A DNA stretch of 64,000 nucleotides, taken from assembly GCA_963709295.1 (NCBI GenBank), contig CAVPVW010000003.1:310001-374000 (forward strand). The letters are read 5' to 3'. Positions 1-8,175 of the stretch are shown one piece after another. Within the stretch, counting starts at the first letter, position 1. Each line of letters opens with the position of its first letter. The notes below the pieces were generated by a model, which worked only from the letters and a program-made list of their open reading frames with translations, made no database searches and was not told the DNA's origin. Made by a program: the position numbers and the translations under genes. The stretch comes from JBGPQJ01 sp963709295 (GTDB taxonomy: Bacteria; Chloroflexota; Anaerolineae; Anaerolineales; Villigracilaceae).

Positions 1-261
1 GCCCATCAAGTAATACGTCAGCGCAAGTATGTGGAACTGAAACGGGCCGTGCATCATGGGATTGTGCTGATAGCCGAAACCCTCGGAGTATCTCCAGGAA
101 TAATAAGTATGGAGACTCTCGTCGTGGCTCATGGCTCTCTCGCCCAGATATAAGAACCGGGTGATTGCGGCCAAGGCGATTATGGCACTAAAAAATACAA
201 CTTCCCATGTCAGCCAGGGAATGGATGAAAATAGTGGGCGCGAGAGGATATTCTTGTTCAT
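1..261 (-). CDS. Membrane glycosyltransferase, TIGR03663/Agl23-like (partial)
   Basis: This is the first 87 codons of a protein that runs off the left edge of the window. It starts MNKNILSRP; a hydrophobic segment at about residues 18-38 is followed by RFLYLGERAMSHDESLHTYY and a HNPMMHGPFQFH stretch. An acidic DE pair just after the first membrane helix and a P-F-Q/H loop are typical of GT39-like, polyprenyl-phosphate-sugar-dependent membrane glycosyltransferases of the TIGR03663 (Agl23-associated) group. Substrate and role cannot be read from this part. The start at the ATG at 261 is inferred. A three-copy intergenic 12-mer lies about 65 bp upstream of it. Confidence 0.7.
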   Translation of the reverse strand, partial: MNKNILSRPLFSSIPWLTWEVVFFSAIIALAAITRFLYLGERAMSHDESLHTYYSWRYSEGFGYQHNPMMHGPFQFHILALTYYLMG

Positions 262-326
262 TATGGGCTAATGTTAATCGAATTTACGAGCCTGTATAGG
301 TTATTTTCTCTACATAAGCATATTAT

Positions 327-338
327 TTCGCGTAGCCA
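327..338 (-). repeat. Intergenic repeat TGGCTACGCGAA, copy 1
   Basis: The minus strand reads ATGGCTACGCGAA inside an AT-rich gap, flanked by TATTAT and ATAATA, which are themselves an inverted pair. The same 12-mer occurs at 10602-10613 and 26945-26956, both intergenic. Its function is unknown. Confidence 0.6.
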
Positions 339-362
339 TAATATCACATAATTATTCACGTT

Positions 363-1400
363 CTATTTCACTTCAACCGCCAACTGACCGCAACCCGCCT
401 GGATATCGATCCCACGCCTGATTCTAACTGTGCAAGGAATACCTGCCTGGTCCAAAATACCCTTGAAGGTCACTGCTCTTTCATGAGTGGTCGCTTTTCC
501 AGCATAGCCAGTCGTCGGATTGAGGGGGATGGCATTGACGTGACACAACATCCCTTTTAATTTTTGCGATAACTTTCTCGCCTGATCGGGCGTGTCATTG
601 ACTCCGTTGATCAATGCCCATTCGAAAGTTAACCGACGGCCGGTCCTGTCGATGTAATACTGGCAGGCATCCAGCAGCTCTTCAACATTGTATTTTTTAT
701 TCACCGGCATCATGCTGGACCGCAGGTCATCCTCAACCGCATGGAGGGAAACAGCCAGGTTGACCTGGCGCTTTTCATCGGCAAATCGACGGATCGCCGG
801 TACTAAGCCCGATGTGGAGATCGTGAATCTTCGCGCACCAAAATTATAGCCTTCAGGGTCATTCAGCCGATCAATCGCTGATAGTGTATTCACGTAATTA
901 TGGAAGGGTTCACCCATGCCCATCACTACAACATTCGTGACGTGTAGACCTTCCTGGGAAAGTAAATGAGCATAATATAGAACTTGCGCGACAATCTCAC
1001 CACTTGTAAGGTGCCTGTTAAACCCCATCTGCCCGGTGGCGCAGAAGGCACATCCCATCGCACACCCCGCCTGGGTTGAAATGCATAGCGTCTGCCGTCG
1101 ATCATAGCGCATCAAAACCGCTTCAATCGATAAACCGTCCTGCAACTTGAAAAGGGTTTTACGAGTGCGGCGATCAGCGGAAGTCAACTTCTGGACAGGC
1201 GTAATGGCATCCAGCTTTGCCAATTCAATCAGCTTGCTGCGTAAAGGTTTTGACAGGTTGGTGAAGTCATCAGGGCTCTGCCAATAATTTTTATACACTC
1301 CATCCCAAATTTGACGAGCACGAAAGTTCGACTCGCCGGCATCCACCAGTATTGTTTTCAACTCTTCGAAGGTCAAGTCGTAAATAAGCGGCGGAGTCAT
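363..1400 (-). CDS. rlmN: 23S rRNA (adenine2503-C2)/tRNA adenine37 methyltransferase RlmN
   Basis: Radical SAM methyltransferase that adds a C2 methyl to A2503 of 23S rRNA and, in characterised homologues, to A37 of some tRNAs. The 345 residues match the family length. The cluster motif CAMGCAFC (Cys113, 117, 120) binds the 4Fe-4S centre. GMGEPFHNY is the usual GGE-equivalent SAM motif, and the C-terminal AGCGQLAVE carries the second methyl-transfer cysteine near residue 337. The start codon lies 1 bp after the stop of the upstream HAD phosphatase gene, so the two are probably co-transcribed. Annotation is secure; tRNA activity is inferred from the family. Confidence 0.97.
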   Translation of the reverse strand: MTPPLIYDLTFEELKTILVDAGESNFRARQIWDGVYKNYWQSPDDFTNLSKPLRSKLIELAKLDAITPVQKLTSADRRTRKTLFKLQDGLSIEAVLMRYDRRQTLCISTQAGCAMGCAFCATGQMGFNRHLTSGEIVAQVLYYAHLLSQEGLHVTNVVVMGMGEPFHNYVNTLSAIDRLNDPEGYNFGARRFTISTSGLVPAIRRFADEKRQVNLAVSLHAVEDDLRSSMMPVNKKYNVEELLDACQYYIDRTGRRLTFEWALINGVNDTPDQARKLSQKLKGMLCHVNAIPLNPTTGYAGKATTHERAVTFKGILDQAGIPCTVRIRRGIDIQAGCGQLAVEVK

Positions 1401-1401
1401 A

Positions 1402-2209
1402 TCAGGCCAGCAGTGACATCAAATCGGTGGCGATTAAATCTACGGGTGGGTCCCACGCTTCACCCATCTCCTTGGTAGAGACACCCGATAAAACCAATGC
1501 AGTAGGACATCCGACCGCCTGACCTCCCGCGATATCCGTTTCGAGCCTGTCACCTACGACGAGAGTCTTTTCACGTGGAGGTCCCCAGGCGTTTGAGGGC
1601 CAGTTCCAGAAGATAAGGTGCCGGCTTGCCCGCAACGATGGGATCGGTTCCCGTCGCAGCAGTAATCAGCGCGAGAAATGAACCTGCTCCGGGTATCAAT
1701 CCTTCGGGGGTCGGGAACGTCAGGTCGCTGTTCGTTCCGTAGAATGGCACGCCTCTCCCAATAAGCAGCGTCGCCTCTTTGAGTTTTTGGAAATTGATCT
1801 TGCGATCGATCCCAACCACCACGGCAATTGCGGATTGGCTTTCACCGGTCGGTACAACTGCGAATCCCTTTTCTGACAGTGATTTTTTAATTCCATCTTC
1901 GCCGATCACGAAAATATCACCACGCTCAGGGAATCTGGCAACCAACATATCCGCTACAGCGTGTGACGACGTGACGATCTGCCAGGGGTCCACCTGCACG
2001 CCAAATCCTTCCAATCTTTGTTGATATTGGTCCACCGACTTCGTCGAATTGTTGGTTGCTAAGATGAATTTTAACCCCATGGCCTTGATGCGTCCGAAGA
2101 CGTCCGGAAGATGCCCTACAGGAGAGTCGTCGCGCCAAAGGACTCCATCCATGTCGAGAATTAATCCTACAGGTACGGGATTCAAGGCTGAGAGTTGACT
2201 AACGGGCAT
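1402..2209 (-). CDS. NagD-like HAD-IIA phosphatase, one frameshift
   Basis: HAD-superfamily phosphatase of the NagD/4-nitrophenylphosphatase (class IIA) type. The N-terminal part (1571-2209) carries motif I LILDMDGVLW and motif II LATNNST. The second part (1402 to about 1635) carries motif IV VVGDRLETDIAGG. The two halves lie in different frames and join naturally at KRLG/PPREKTLVVGD, near 1575-1595, where the run ggggacctcc sits. Reconstructed length is about 268 residues, normal for the family, with one extra base. All catalytic motifs are intact, so a consensus error is likelier than a dead gene. It overlaps nothing and precedes rlmN by 1 bp. The natural substrate is unknown. Confidence 0.85.
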
Positions 2210-2258
2210 GCTGAATAATCCTTATGGAATTTTGTGACAACGGGCATCATTATAAATC

Positions 2259-2288
2259 AAAACGCCGTTCTTCTTGAAACGGCGTTTT
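2259..2288 (-). terminator. Intrinsic terminator after clpP
   Basis: An 11-bp perfect stem (AAAACGCCGTT with AACGGCGTTTT) and an 8-nt loop lie 17 bp past the clpP stop. On the minus strand a T-rich tract follows. It separates the tig-clpP unit from the HAD-rlmN unit. Confidence 0.85.
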
Positions 2289-2305
2289 GCGGATTACATC
2301 AAAGG

Positions 2306-2911
2306 TTATTTCTTTTCTGGAACGACCAACACTTGATCGACAAGTCCGTATTCGACAGCTTGTTGGGCACTCATATAAAAGTCGCGGTCCGTGTCGTGCA
2401 CAATGGCTTCCAGTTTTTGGCCCGTGTGCTTGGCCATGATTTCATTGAGCTTGGATTTCAGAAGCAGGATTTGCTTCGCTGCAATTTCGATATCCGTGGC
2501 TTGACCTTGCGCCCCGCCCAGAGGTTGGTGCATGTGAATCGTGGAATTGGGGAGGGCAAAGCGACGGCCTTTGGTCCCCGCCGTGAGAAGGACTGTTCCA
2601 AAGGATGCCGTCACGCCTACCGCAACCGTGCTGATCGGGTTGGAGATCATCTGCATGGTGTCGTAGATGGCAAACCCCGCGTAGATCACACCACCAGGCG
2701 AGTTGATGTACATCTGGATCTCCCGTTCCGGGTCTTCGTGATTGAGGAAAAGCAGCTGGGCGACGATCACATTGGCGACCTGGTCGTCAATGGCAGTCCC
2801 TAGGAAGATAATTCGTTCTTTCAGCAGTAATGAGTAGATGTCGTAAGCCCGCTCTCCGCGGCCGGACAATTCAACTACCATTGGAATTAAATTTGAGATA
2901 TTCGGTATCAT
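2306..2911 (-). CDS. clpP: ATP-dependent Clp protease proteolytic subunit
   Basis: Serine protease subunit that forms the double-heptamer proteolytic chamber used with ClpX/ClpA/ClpC unfoldases in the cytosol. The 201 residues include the oxyanion segment INSPGGVIYAG, the nucleophile Ser103 in TASFG, His128 in MHQPLGG and Asp177 in DTDRDF, so the triad is complete. The start is set by AGGAG five to six bases before the ATG. It lies 44 bp downstream of tig, the tig-clpP order found in many bacteria, and ends at an intrinsic terminator. No clpX follows here. Confidence 0.97.
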   Translation of the reverse strand: MIPNISNLIPMVVELSGRGERAYDIYSLLLKERIIFLGTAIDDQVANVIVAQLLFLNHEDPEREIQMYINSPGGVIYAGFAIYDTMQMISNPISTVAVGVTASFGTVLLTAGTKGRRFALPNSTIHMHQPLGGAQGQATDIEIAAKQILLLKSKLNEIMAKHTGQKLEAIVHDTDRDFYMSAQQAVEYGLVDQVLVVPEKK

Positions 2912-2955
2912 AATAGTTCTCCTGTAATTAAAGCTGGTTATAGAATTCCAGCAGT

Positions 2956-4383
2956 CTAATTCGTTTCACTTTCTTTTGGCGTATCCGATTTGGAGGTTTC
3001 AGGTACGTCGTCGGAATTCTCAATGACAACGGGTTGTGGTTCTGGTTCTTCCACATCGTCACCGTGACCTGTCGCGATGGCCTTGATGCGGTCGAGTACC
3101 CGGGAGACCATCATACGGTTGGCGGTGTCCACCACGACTGCATCGACCAAATCCTTGGAGGCGCGGGAACCTCCCTTGGTCAGCTTGGCGAATTTTTCGT
3201 CCGTGGAGGACAAAGATGCCCAATTTTGGTGGAACGCTTCCTCAAGCTTGGTCTGATCCAGTTCGATTTTTTCCTGGCGGGTGATCTCTTCGATCAACAA
3301 CGACCTTTCGAGCCGGCGAATGGCTGTCGGTCGGACTTCATCGGCCATGAATTTTTCCATGTCGGTCTGCTGCATCTTCAGGTAGGTGTCCAGGTCGAGA
3401 TGCTGGTCAGAGAGCCTGCGCTTCAGTTCTTCGAGGACATGCTCCGCTTCGTGGTCGAGGACCTGCGGCGGATACTTGATGGTCGCCCCTGCCTTGATCA
3501 TATCGAACAGTTCATTAAAGTATTTATCGTCGTAATCAGCCTTCGCCTGGACTTCGATATTGTCCTTGACCCTGCCGCGAAGCTCTTCGATATTTTCCAC
3601 CCCGACAGATTTCGCAAACTCATCATTCAACTCGGGGAGAGTGACACCGCGAACGGATTTGACCACCACTTCAAAATCAACGGCCAAACCCTTGAGTTCA
3701 TCGTTGGCATGATCCTTTGGGAATTTGTGCTTGATCGATGACGTATCGCCGGCTTTCATGCCGACAAGTTTTTTACCGAAACCCGGAAAAGGCCAGTCCG
3801 CTTCTTTTTCTTCGCTTCGAACGAAAACAGGATACCCGGCTCTTGTCAGGTCGGAAAGTTCTTTTTCGTCTGCCTGCCCTTTTACATCCAGGAGGACGAA
3901 ATCTCCCTCCTTGATTTCACGATCGACATTCTCTGTCTTGCTGTACATCGACCGCAAATTCTCAATAGCTTCATTTAGTTTGTCTTCGCCGGGAGGATCA
4001 AATTCATAAGGTTTACGGATAGAACGGTAATCGCCCAATTCGACTGTTGGAGCGAGAGGTACTAAGAACTTGAGAGTGGGCGGGTCAAGTTTCTCGATAT
4101 TTTCCAGTGATCCTGCAGCGCCAGGTTGGATCCCGGCTTCCTTTAGGACATCCGGATAAATCTGATCGACAAGAACTTCCACAGCTTCTTCCGTGATCGC
4201 CCCGTCGCCATAATATCGTTTCACCACATCGTAGGGTGCTTTTCCCGGGCGGAAGCCAGGGATTTTTGAGCGCTCGCTAATCTTGCGGGCAGCTTTCTTC
4301 TTGGCTTTTTCTAATTGGTCGGGATCGACCTCGACAATTAAATTAACCTGGTGGTCTTCTCGCGGCTGGGATTCGATTTTCAA
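2956..4383 (-). CDS. tig: Trigger factor (ribosome-associated chaperone and prolyl isomerase)
   Basis: Ribosome-bound chaperone for nascent chains with an FKBP-type peptidyl-prolyl isomerase domain. The ribosome-binding signature region SKIPGFRPGKAP is at about residue 40, the FKBP-like domain at about 150-240, and a long helical C-terminal domain follows, ending in an acidic tail. The TTG at 4383 is chosen because GAGG lies eight bases before it and the protein then begins MKIESQPREDHQVNL, the usual trigger-factor N-terminus. A longer reading from 4401 would put the SD inside the gene. Only 36 bp separate this start from the 3' end of tRNA-Leu, so tRNA, tig and clpP probably share a promoter. 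Confidence 0.95.
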   Translation of the reverse strand: MKIESQPREDHQVNLIVEVDPDQLEKAKKKAARKISERSKIPGFRPGKAPYDVVKRYYGDGAITEEAVEVLVDQIYPDVLKEAGIQPGAAGSLENIEKLDPPTLKFLVPLAPTVELGDYRSIRKPYEFDPPGEDKLNEAIENLRSMYSKTENVDREIKEGDFVLLDVKGQADEKELSDLTRAGYPVFVRSEEKEADWPFPGFGKKLVGMKAGDTSSIKHKFPKDHANDELKGLAVDFEVVVKSVRGVTLPELNDEFAKSVGVENIEELRGRVKDNIEVQAKADYDDKYFNELFDMIKAGATIKYPPQVLDHEAEHVLEELKRRLSDQHLDLDTYLKMQQTDMEKFMADEVRPTAIRRLERSLLIEEITRQEKIELDQTKLEEAFHQNWASLSSTDEKFAKLTKGGSRASKDLVDAVVVDTANRMMVSRVLDRIKAIATGHGDDVEEPEPQPVVIENSDDVPETSKSDTPKESETN

Positions 4384-4419
4384 TGTAAGTTCCTCTTTCA
4401 AAAGAAGTTGCGCCTACAG

Positions 4420-4501
4420 TGGGGACAGTGGGACTTGAACCCACACGCCTTTCGGCACATGATCCTAAGTCATGCCTGTCTGCCAATTCCAGCATGTCCC
4501 C
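4420..4501 (-). tRNA. tRNA-Leu (anticodon UAG)
   Basis: The minus strand folds as a class II tRNA. The acceptor GGGGACA pairs with TGTCCCC, the anticodon stem CATGA/TCATG holds the loop CTTAGGA with anticodon TAG, and TGCCGAAAGGCG forms a long variable arm. The T arm is GTGGG TTCAAGT CCCAC. The discriminator is A, and CCA is not encoded. It would read CUA and probably other CUN leucine codons. Confidence 0.97.
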
Positions 4502-4515
4502 GGAACGCGAGCGAG

Positions 4516-4544
4516 ATTATAAAGCCTGCATAACCGTGCGTCAA
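4516..4544 (-). promoter_or_regulatory. Sigma70-type promoter for tRNA-Leu (and probably tig-clpP)
   Basis: On the minus strand TTGACG (4539-4544), a 17-base spacer and a perfect TATAAT (4516-4521) are present. Transcription would begin about 7-8 bases before the tRNA 5' end, leaving almost no leader. Confidence 0.8.
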
Positions 4545-4669
4545 TGAAAGGGAGTGCGGCGTTAACAAGAATTCGATACAGGGAATTTGTGCATTTAACA
4601 GTATAATCAGCGACCGTTGGTCAGAAAACGACAAACTTAATATAATCTCCTGTTATAAGGCTAATCTTG

Positions 4670-5083
4670 ATGTCTCGTGTGATCAATCCCGATAGCGCTG
4701 GCAAAGAGCGCAGCCATTTAACCAAGTCGATTGTCATCGCATTACGAGCGTTGGCAAAACAAACAGAAGTCGATGAGGAGACCTGCGACCTCGCTGCATT
4801 CATAGCCCTGGCACTGCTGAGAATAGACGCGACGATCGAACTCTCCGTCCAAGCCTGGGAAAAACGAGGCTACTGGGTCAAAGCGGACAAATTCCGCATG
4901 GAATGGATGTGGACCAAGCCAATGGGGGAGCAAATGCGGACAGCGGTGCTCGGAGAAGACTGGGGTACCGTAGCGATGATTTCCGCTCAAGTTGGGCAAA
5001 AACTGGCAAAAATCAAGGTCCCTGAGCGCCACCGCCTGGGGACACCCTGGGTGGGTGCATATTCAATTTTGAAAAAGCAGTGA
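4670..5083 (+). CDS. Conserved-looking hypothetical protein
   Basis: A 137-residue soluble protein that I do not recognise. It begins MSRVINPDSAGKERSHLTKSI, is helical and rich in Ala/Leu in residues 20-60, and has an aromatic middle (KRGYWVKADKFRMEWMW). It ends in a basic RHRLGTPWVGAYSILKKQ. There are no cysteines apart from one at about residue 40, and no signal peptide or membrane segment. The ATG at 4670 is preferred to the TTG one codon earlier. It is divergent from tRNA-Leu and convergent with the small membrane gene at 5108. GC content and codon use look like the neighbours, so it is probably a real chromosomal gene. Confidence 0.6.
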   Translation: MSRVINPDSAGKERSHLTKSIVIALRALAKQTEVDEETCDLAAFIALALLRIDATIELSVQAWEKRGYWVKADKFRMEWMWTKPMGEQMRTAVLGEDWGTVAMISAQVGQKLAKIKVPERHRLGTPWVGAYSILKKQ

Positions 5084-5107
5084 GTTCGGAAAAGGATTTC
5101 CTATTCT

Positions 5108-5395
5108 TCACCGAAAATGAGTTGTTACAAAAATGTGTGCCAGGGCAAAACTTACACCGCCTGTAAAGAGCACAAGAATCCACATTTTTAAATCCCAGAC
5201 GAAAACACGGATTAGTGATAATTGGTAAATGATCATGGCTGCCATGGAAAGACAACTCACCGCGAGAGGCAGCAAGGCAGGTTGATGATGTCCTTCGTTG
5301 TGACGCGAGTCTTGTGGAGATGCATTCGGAACTCGCACGAGAAAGTCGCGGGTGTACAGATCGTCAGGTTCACGATTGGGGTAATTGGCAGCCAT
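5108..5395 (-). CDS. Small two-helix membrane protein, unknown function
   Basis: A 95-residue protein with a polar N-terminal half (NREPDDLYTRDF, many His and Pro) and two hydrophobic segments at about residues 42-64 and 70-91. This suggests a small inner-membrane protein with its N-terminus exposed. It lies just downstream of the radical SAM/HhH gene on the same strand (17 bp from the stop at 5413), so the two may be co-transcribed. No family was recognised. Confidence 0.5.
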   Translation of the reverse strand: MAANYPNREPDDLYTRDFLVRVPNASPQDSRHNEGHHQPALLPLAVSCLSMAAMIIYQLSLIRVFVWDLKMWILVLFTGGVSFALAHIFVTTHFR

Positions 5396-5412
5396 TGAAA
5401 AACCTCCAAAAA

Positions 5413-6561
5413 CTAGATCAGTGATAGTTGATATGCAGGTCTTTTGCCGTTAAGAAGCATAAATGGCGCTGCCCTATCTGCGGCGGAAATTCCCAACTTC
5501 CGTAATTTCGAGATATCATCCAGCTTTTTGAATCTCCGAGCGTGGAGAATTAACTCTGCACCTTTGAGGCCAATTCCGGGTATTCGCAACAACTGGCTCC
5601 GATCTGCGCGGTTGATCTCGATTGGTGTTTCTCCGAGATGTTCCTTTGCCCAAAGTAATTTTGGATCGATGCGTAAGGGGAGATTGCCATCCTGCTCAAA
5701 CGGGAGCTCTTCCATAACAAATCCATAATCTCTGAGCAGGTAGGAAGCTTGATAAAGACGATGTTCGCGCATCGGGTGAGTGGGCGGTTTGTTTTCCAGC
5801 GGTGTATCCTTGATTGGATTAAACGCTGAGAAGTATGCGCGCTGCAACCTGACGTTGGTCATCAACCAGCTGGTTGTGAAAAGAAGTTCGGTGTCGCTTT
5901 CATCCGCGCCGCCGGCAACAAATTGGGTCACGGTTGATGGCCAGTGACCATTCCAGGTGTGGGTGGGGGCAGAAGATCGCCTGATTTCATCGATCCAGCG
6001 CAGGGGCCTGAGTAATTCTTCGGTGAATATTTTCTGTGGGGCGAGTCTGGCAAGGCTTTCGGGATTAGGCGCTTCCAAATTGATCGAGAGTCGATTTGCC
6101 AGTTTCATGGCCTGTTCGACTTGAGATTTGTCTGCACCAGGCATGATCTTCAAGTGGATATAGCCACGAAACCCCAATTTGTTCCTCAAAATGTCGGCTG
6201 TCGCAAGGAGTTGATCCTGCGACCTCATCCCACCGCCGGCTACGCCGCTGCTGAGAAAGATTCCCTCTGCCGCCCGTGCATTTGCCAGGGAGAAAAAAAG
6301 ATTGGCGAATTCCTCGGGTCGAAATGTGGCTCTTCGAAAATCTCGCCCGGAACGGAAAGGGCAATAAAAACAATTCCGTTCGCAAACCGAGGTCAGCAGG
6401 GTTTTTAGGAGCAGGATCTGTTTACCGTTTGGCATCTGGGCAGGTTGAATGCAAATATCCTGCTGGCGTTTGGCAATGAGTGGATTCAGTCCACGCGCTT
6501 CTTCGGCCGGTTCGAGGGACATCTGGTTTGTAAGAATCTTCAGCTTATCAATGGCATCCAT
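5413..6561 (-). CDS. Radical SAM protein with C-terminal helix-hairpin-helix (TIGR03916-like)
   Basis: Resembles the family called putative DNA modification/repair radical SAM protein. The motif SVCERNCFYCPF supplies the CxxxCxxC 4Fe-4S ligands at about residue 58, followed by the RRATFRPEEFANLF segment typical of this family. The C-terminus (EINRADRSQLLRIPGIGLKGAELIL) is a helix-hairpin-helix of the kind that binds DNA. Homologues often sit beside a DUF4130 uracil-glycosylase-like gene; none is adjacent here. The open frame continues to 6669, but the M at 6561 starts the family-like sequence MDAIDKLKILT, and the extra upstream codons cross a perfect hairpin. The start is therefore moderately certain. 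Confidence 0.85.
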   Translation of the reverse strand: MDAIDKLKILTNQMSLEPAEEARGLNPLIAKRQQDICIQPAQMPNGKQILLLKTLLTSVCERNCFYCPFRSGRDFRRATFRPEEFANLFFSLANARAAEGIFLSSGVAGGGMRSQDQLLATADILRNKLGFRGYIHLKIMPGADKSQVEQAMKLANRLSINLEAPNPESLARLAPQKIFTEELLRPLRWIDEIRRSSAPTHTWNGHWPSTVTQFVAGGADESDTELLFTTSWLMTNVRLQRAYFSAFNPIKDTPLENKPPTHPMREHRLYQASYLLRDYGFVMEELPFEQDGNLPLRIDPKLLWAKEHLGETPIEINRADRSQLLRIPGIGLKGAELILHARRFKKLDDISKLRKLGISAADRAAPFMLLNGKRPAYQLSLI

Positions 6562-6592
6562 AAAGGAATTATAGAACATATATTCTAATATG

Positions 6593-6625
6593 TCAATGCC
6601 GATACCATTCAGGTATCGGCATTGA
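6593..6625. repeat. Perfect 14-bp inverted repeat, with a second short palindrome beside it
   Basis: TCAATGCCGATACC, five bases, then GGTATCGGCATTGA. Directly left of it (about 6577-6593) is a second AT-rich palindrome (ACATAT/ATATGT). The pair lies between the radical SAM gene and the recombinase module. It has no T tract, so it is probably a protein-binding or recombination site and not a terminator. Function unknown. Confidence 0.6.
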
Positions 6626-6784
6626 TCTGCTACGGGGAAGGTGAGATTGTGAGAAAGATGTGTCTGCATTTGAAGGCGGTCTCAGAATAATTGACATCCC
6701 GCACATGTCTAGAAGGTGGGGTGTAGGCGTTGAGGCACTCTGGCCTTAACTCATTTATTTTTATTCAATATAATTGGCATTAGT

Positions 6785-7711
6785 ATGAATAAAAATACAG
6801 ATACAAAAACCATCATTTCGGGTTATCTTGAAGCCGTAAAGTACGCTCGCAGCACGAAAACCTTTACGACCTACCAACAAGCATTGAAATTATTTGTAGA
6901 AATTGTAGGCGAAGATGCCCCATTAACCTCTGAAACCTATACAAATTTCTTGCGTGGTTTGAAGGAATTTTCCCCATCAACACAAGCAACTTATAAAACC
7001 GCCTTGTTGGGTCTTTACACTTATTATGCGGAAAATGGCGGCGAGGTGAACATCCTGGCTTTGAGAGCTGCTGCCAAACGGTATATCAAAAAGAAAGGTC
7101 AACGGCTTCCCCAATTCGATCGAGACGCGATTGAAACTACCATAAACTATGCGAAGGGCTTGAGAGGTGACCTTATAGCGCTTCGTGATCGTGCATTTAT
7201 TCTCACGTTAGCGGACACGGGATTGCGCGTATCGGAAGCCTGCGGTTTGCGACGAGGCGACATTGATTGGAACGAGAAACGTGCACTTGTGATCGGCAAG
7301 GGAGACAAGCAAGGTTTAGTCCGTTTTTCCGGGAGGGCATTAGATGCCATACGAGAATATCTGTCTGCGCGAGCGAAACTGGATGGTGGAACGGGTCGCC
7401 CCCTTACCGCCCTGCCCCTCTTTTCCCGGCACGATAAGAAATCCGGACATCGCGTATTGAAGGTTGCTGCAAATGGAATATGGTACGCTATCAAAGAGCG
7501 AATTAAAGAAGCGGGCATCTCCCCGGAGGTGGTCCGTATCCACGACTTTCGCCATTATTTTGTTACAATGGTTTACCTAGCGACAGGCGACTTGAAAGCC
7601 GCACAGGAACTTGCCAGGCATTCCGATTCTAAAACAACCAGTCTGTATGCCCATTTGGGCGGGAAAATTGATGAGATATATGATGATGTTTTCAACAGGG
7701 TTGTGAAATGA
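6785..7711 (+). CDS. Tyrosine recombinase/integrase (copy A)
   Basis: A 308-residue site-specific recombinase of the phage-integrase/XerC-like family. The N-terminal SAM-like core-binding domain is at about residues 10-95. The catalytic domain begins near DRAFILTLADTGLRVSEACGL, which contains the first catalytic Arg. HDFRHYF supplies His and the second Arg, LARHSDSKTTSLYAHL supplies the last His and the Tyr nucleophile, and IGKGDKQ carries the beta-hairpin Lys. All catalytic residues are therefore present. It overlaps the GIY-YIG gene by 4 bp (ATGA), suggesting translational coupling. The protein is clearly paralogous to copy B at 8176. The 5' half is AT-richer than the flanks, a sign of transfer. 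Confidence 0.9.
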   Translation: MNKNTDTKTIISGYLEAVKYARSTKTFTTYQQALKLFVEIVGEDAPLTSETYTNFLRGLKEFSPSTQATYKTALLGLYTYYAENGGEVNILALRAAAKRYIKKKGQRLPQFDRDAIETTINYAKGLRGDLIALRDRAFILTLADTGLRVSEACGLRRGDIDWNEKRALVIGKGDKQGLVRFSGRALDAIREYLSARAKLDGGTGRPLTALPLFSRHDKKSGHRVLKVAANGIWYAIKERIKEAGISPEVVRIHDFRHYFVTMVYLATGDLKAAQELARHSDSKTTSLYAHLGGKIDEIYDDVFNRVVK

Positions 7712-8166
7712 TCACGCTTTCATTTCTCGAATTTTTTCAAGACGATTATGAGGACGCTGGATACGTTTTGTATTTTGTGAGGAGTGCAGACGGTCAACCA
7801 TTATATATTGGCATTTCAATGAATTCGATATGGCAGCGATGGTTTGGAGGTGGAACAGGACATATGACTATTGGAATTGATGAGAAACCCCATGGCGCTA
7901 GTCATATCGGGCAGGTTATAGAAAACAATTTACCACTTTCTTGGGAGTGGAAGATTGACCTGTTGGCTGAAGAAGATTGTGTGAAGATATTATTGGCCAG
8001 CGAACCCATGGGTAAGGAATTTACCAACTGCAACATTGGAATTCTTGAAGAGAAAATGATAAATACATTTTCTCTCCAAGATAATGTTTTACATGGAGGG
8101 GGATACCATGAGGACCCAACAGCAACAAAAAAACTTGATGATGATTACAAAATAATTTTTGGATAA
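7708..8166 (+). CDS. GIY-YIG-like nuclease domain protein
   Basis: A 152-residue protein lying between two tyrosine recombinases, with its ATG overlapping the stop of copy A. The start of the domain reads GYVLYFVRSADGQPLYIGIS, matching the GIY...YIG pattern, and NSIWQRWFG supplies the conserved Arg region. ILEEKMINTF near residue 115 fits the catalytic Glu helix. This is an isolated single-domain nuclease, as in many mobile-element or restriction contexts. The gene is distinctly AT-rich compared with the chromosome-like flanks. Nuclease activity is inferred from the motif only; a regulatory or degenerate role is possible. Confidence 0.65.
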   Translation: MITLSFLEFFQDDYEDAGYVLYFVRSADGQPLYIGISMNSIWQRWFGGGTGHMTIGIDEKPHGASHIGQVIENNLPLSWEWKIDLLAEEDCVKILLASEPMGKEFTNCNIGILEEKMINTFSLQDNVLHGGGYHEDPTATKKLDDDYKIIFG

Positions 8167-8175
8167 CTCATAGTT

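Noticed and set aside
1402..1635. Separate small HAD-like gene
   Set aside because: Its sequence is the natural C-terminus of the upstream HAD phosphatase in a shifted frame, so it was merged.
2234..2803. 189-codon plus-strand ORF over clpP
   Set aside because: Antisense shadow of clpP; no SD or family resemblance. Several other long antisense frames (for example over acsA, malic enzyme and tig) were dropped for the same reason.
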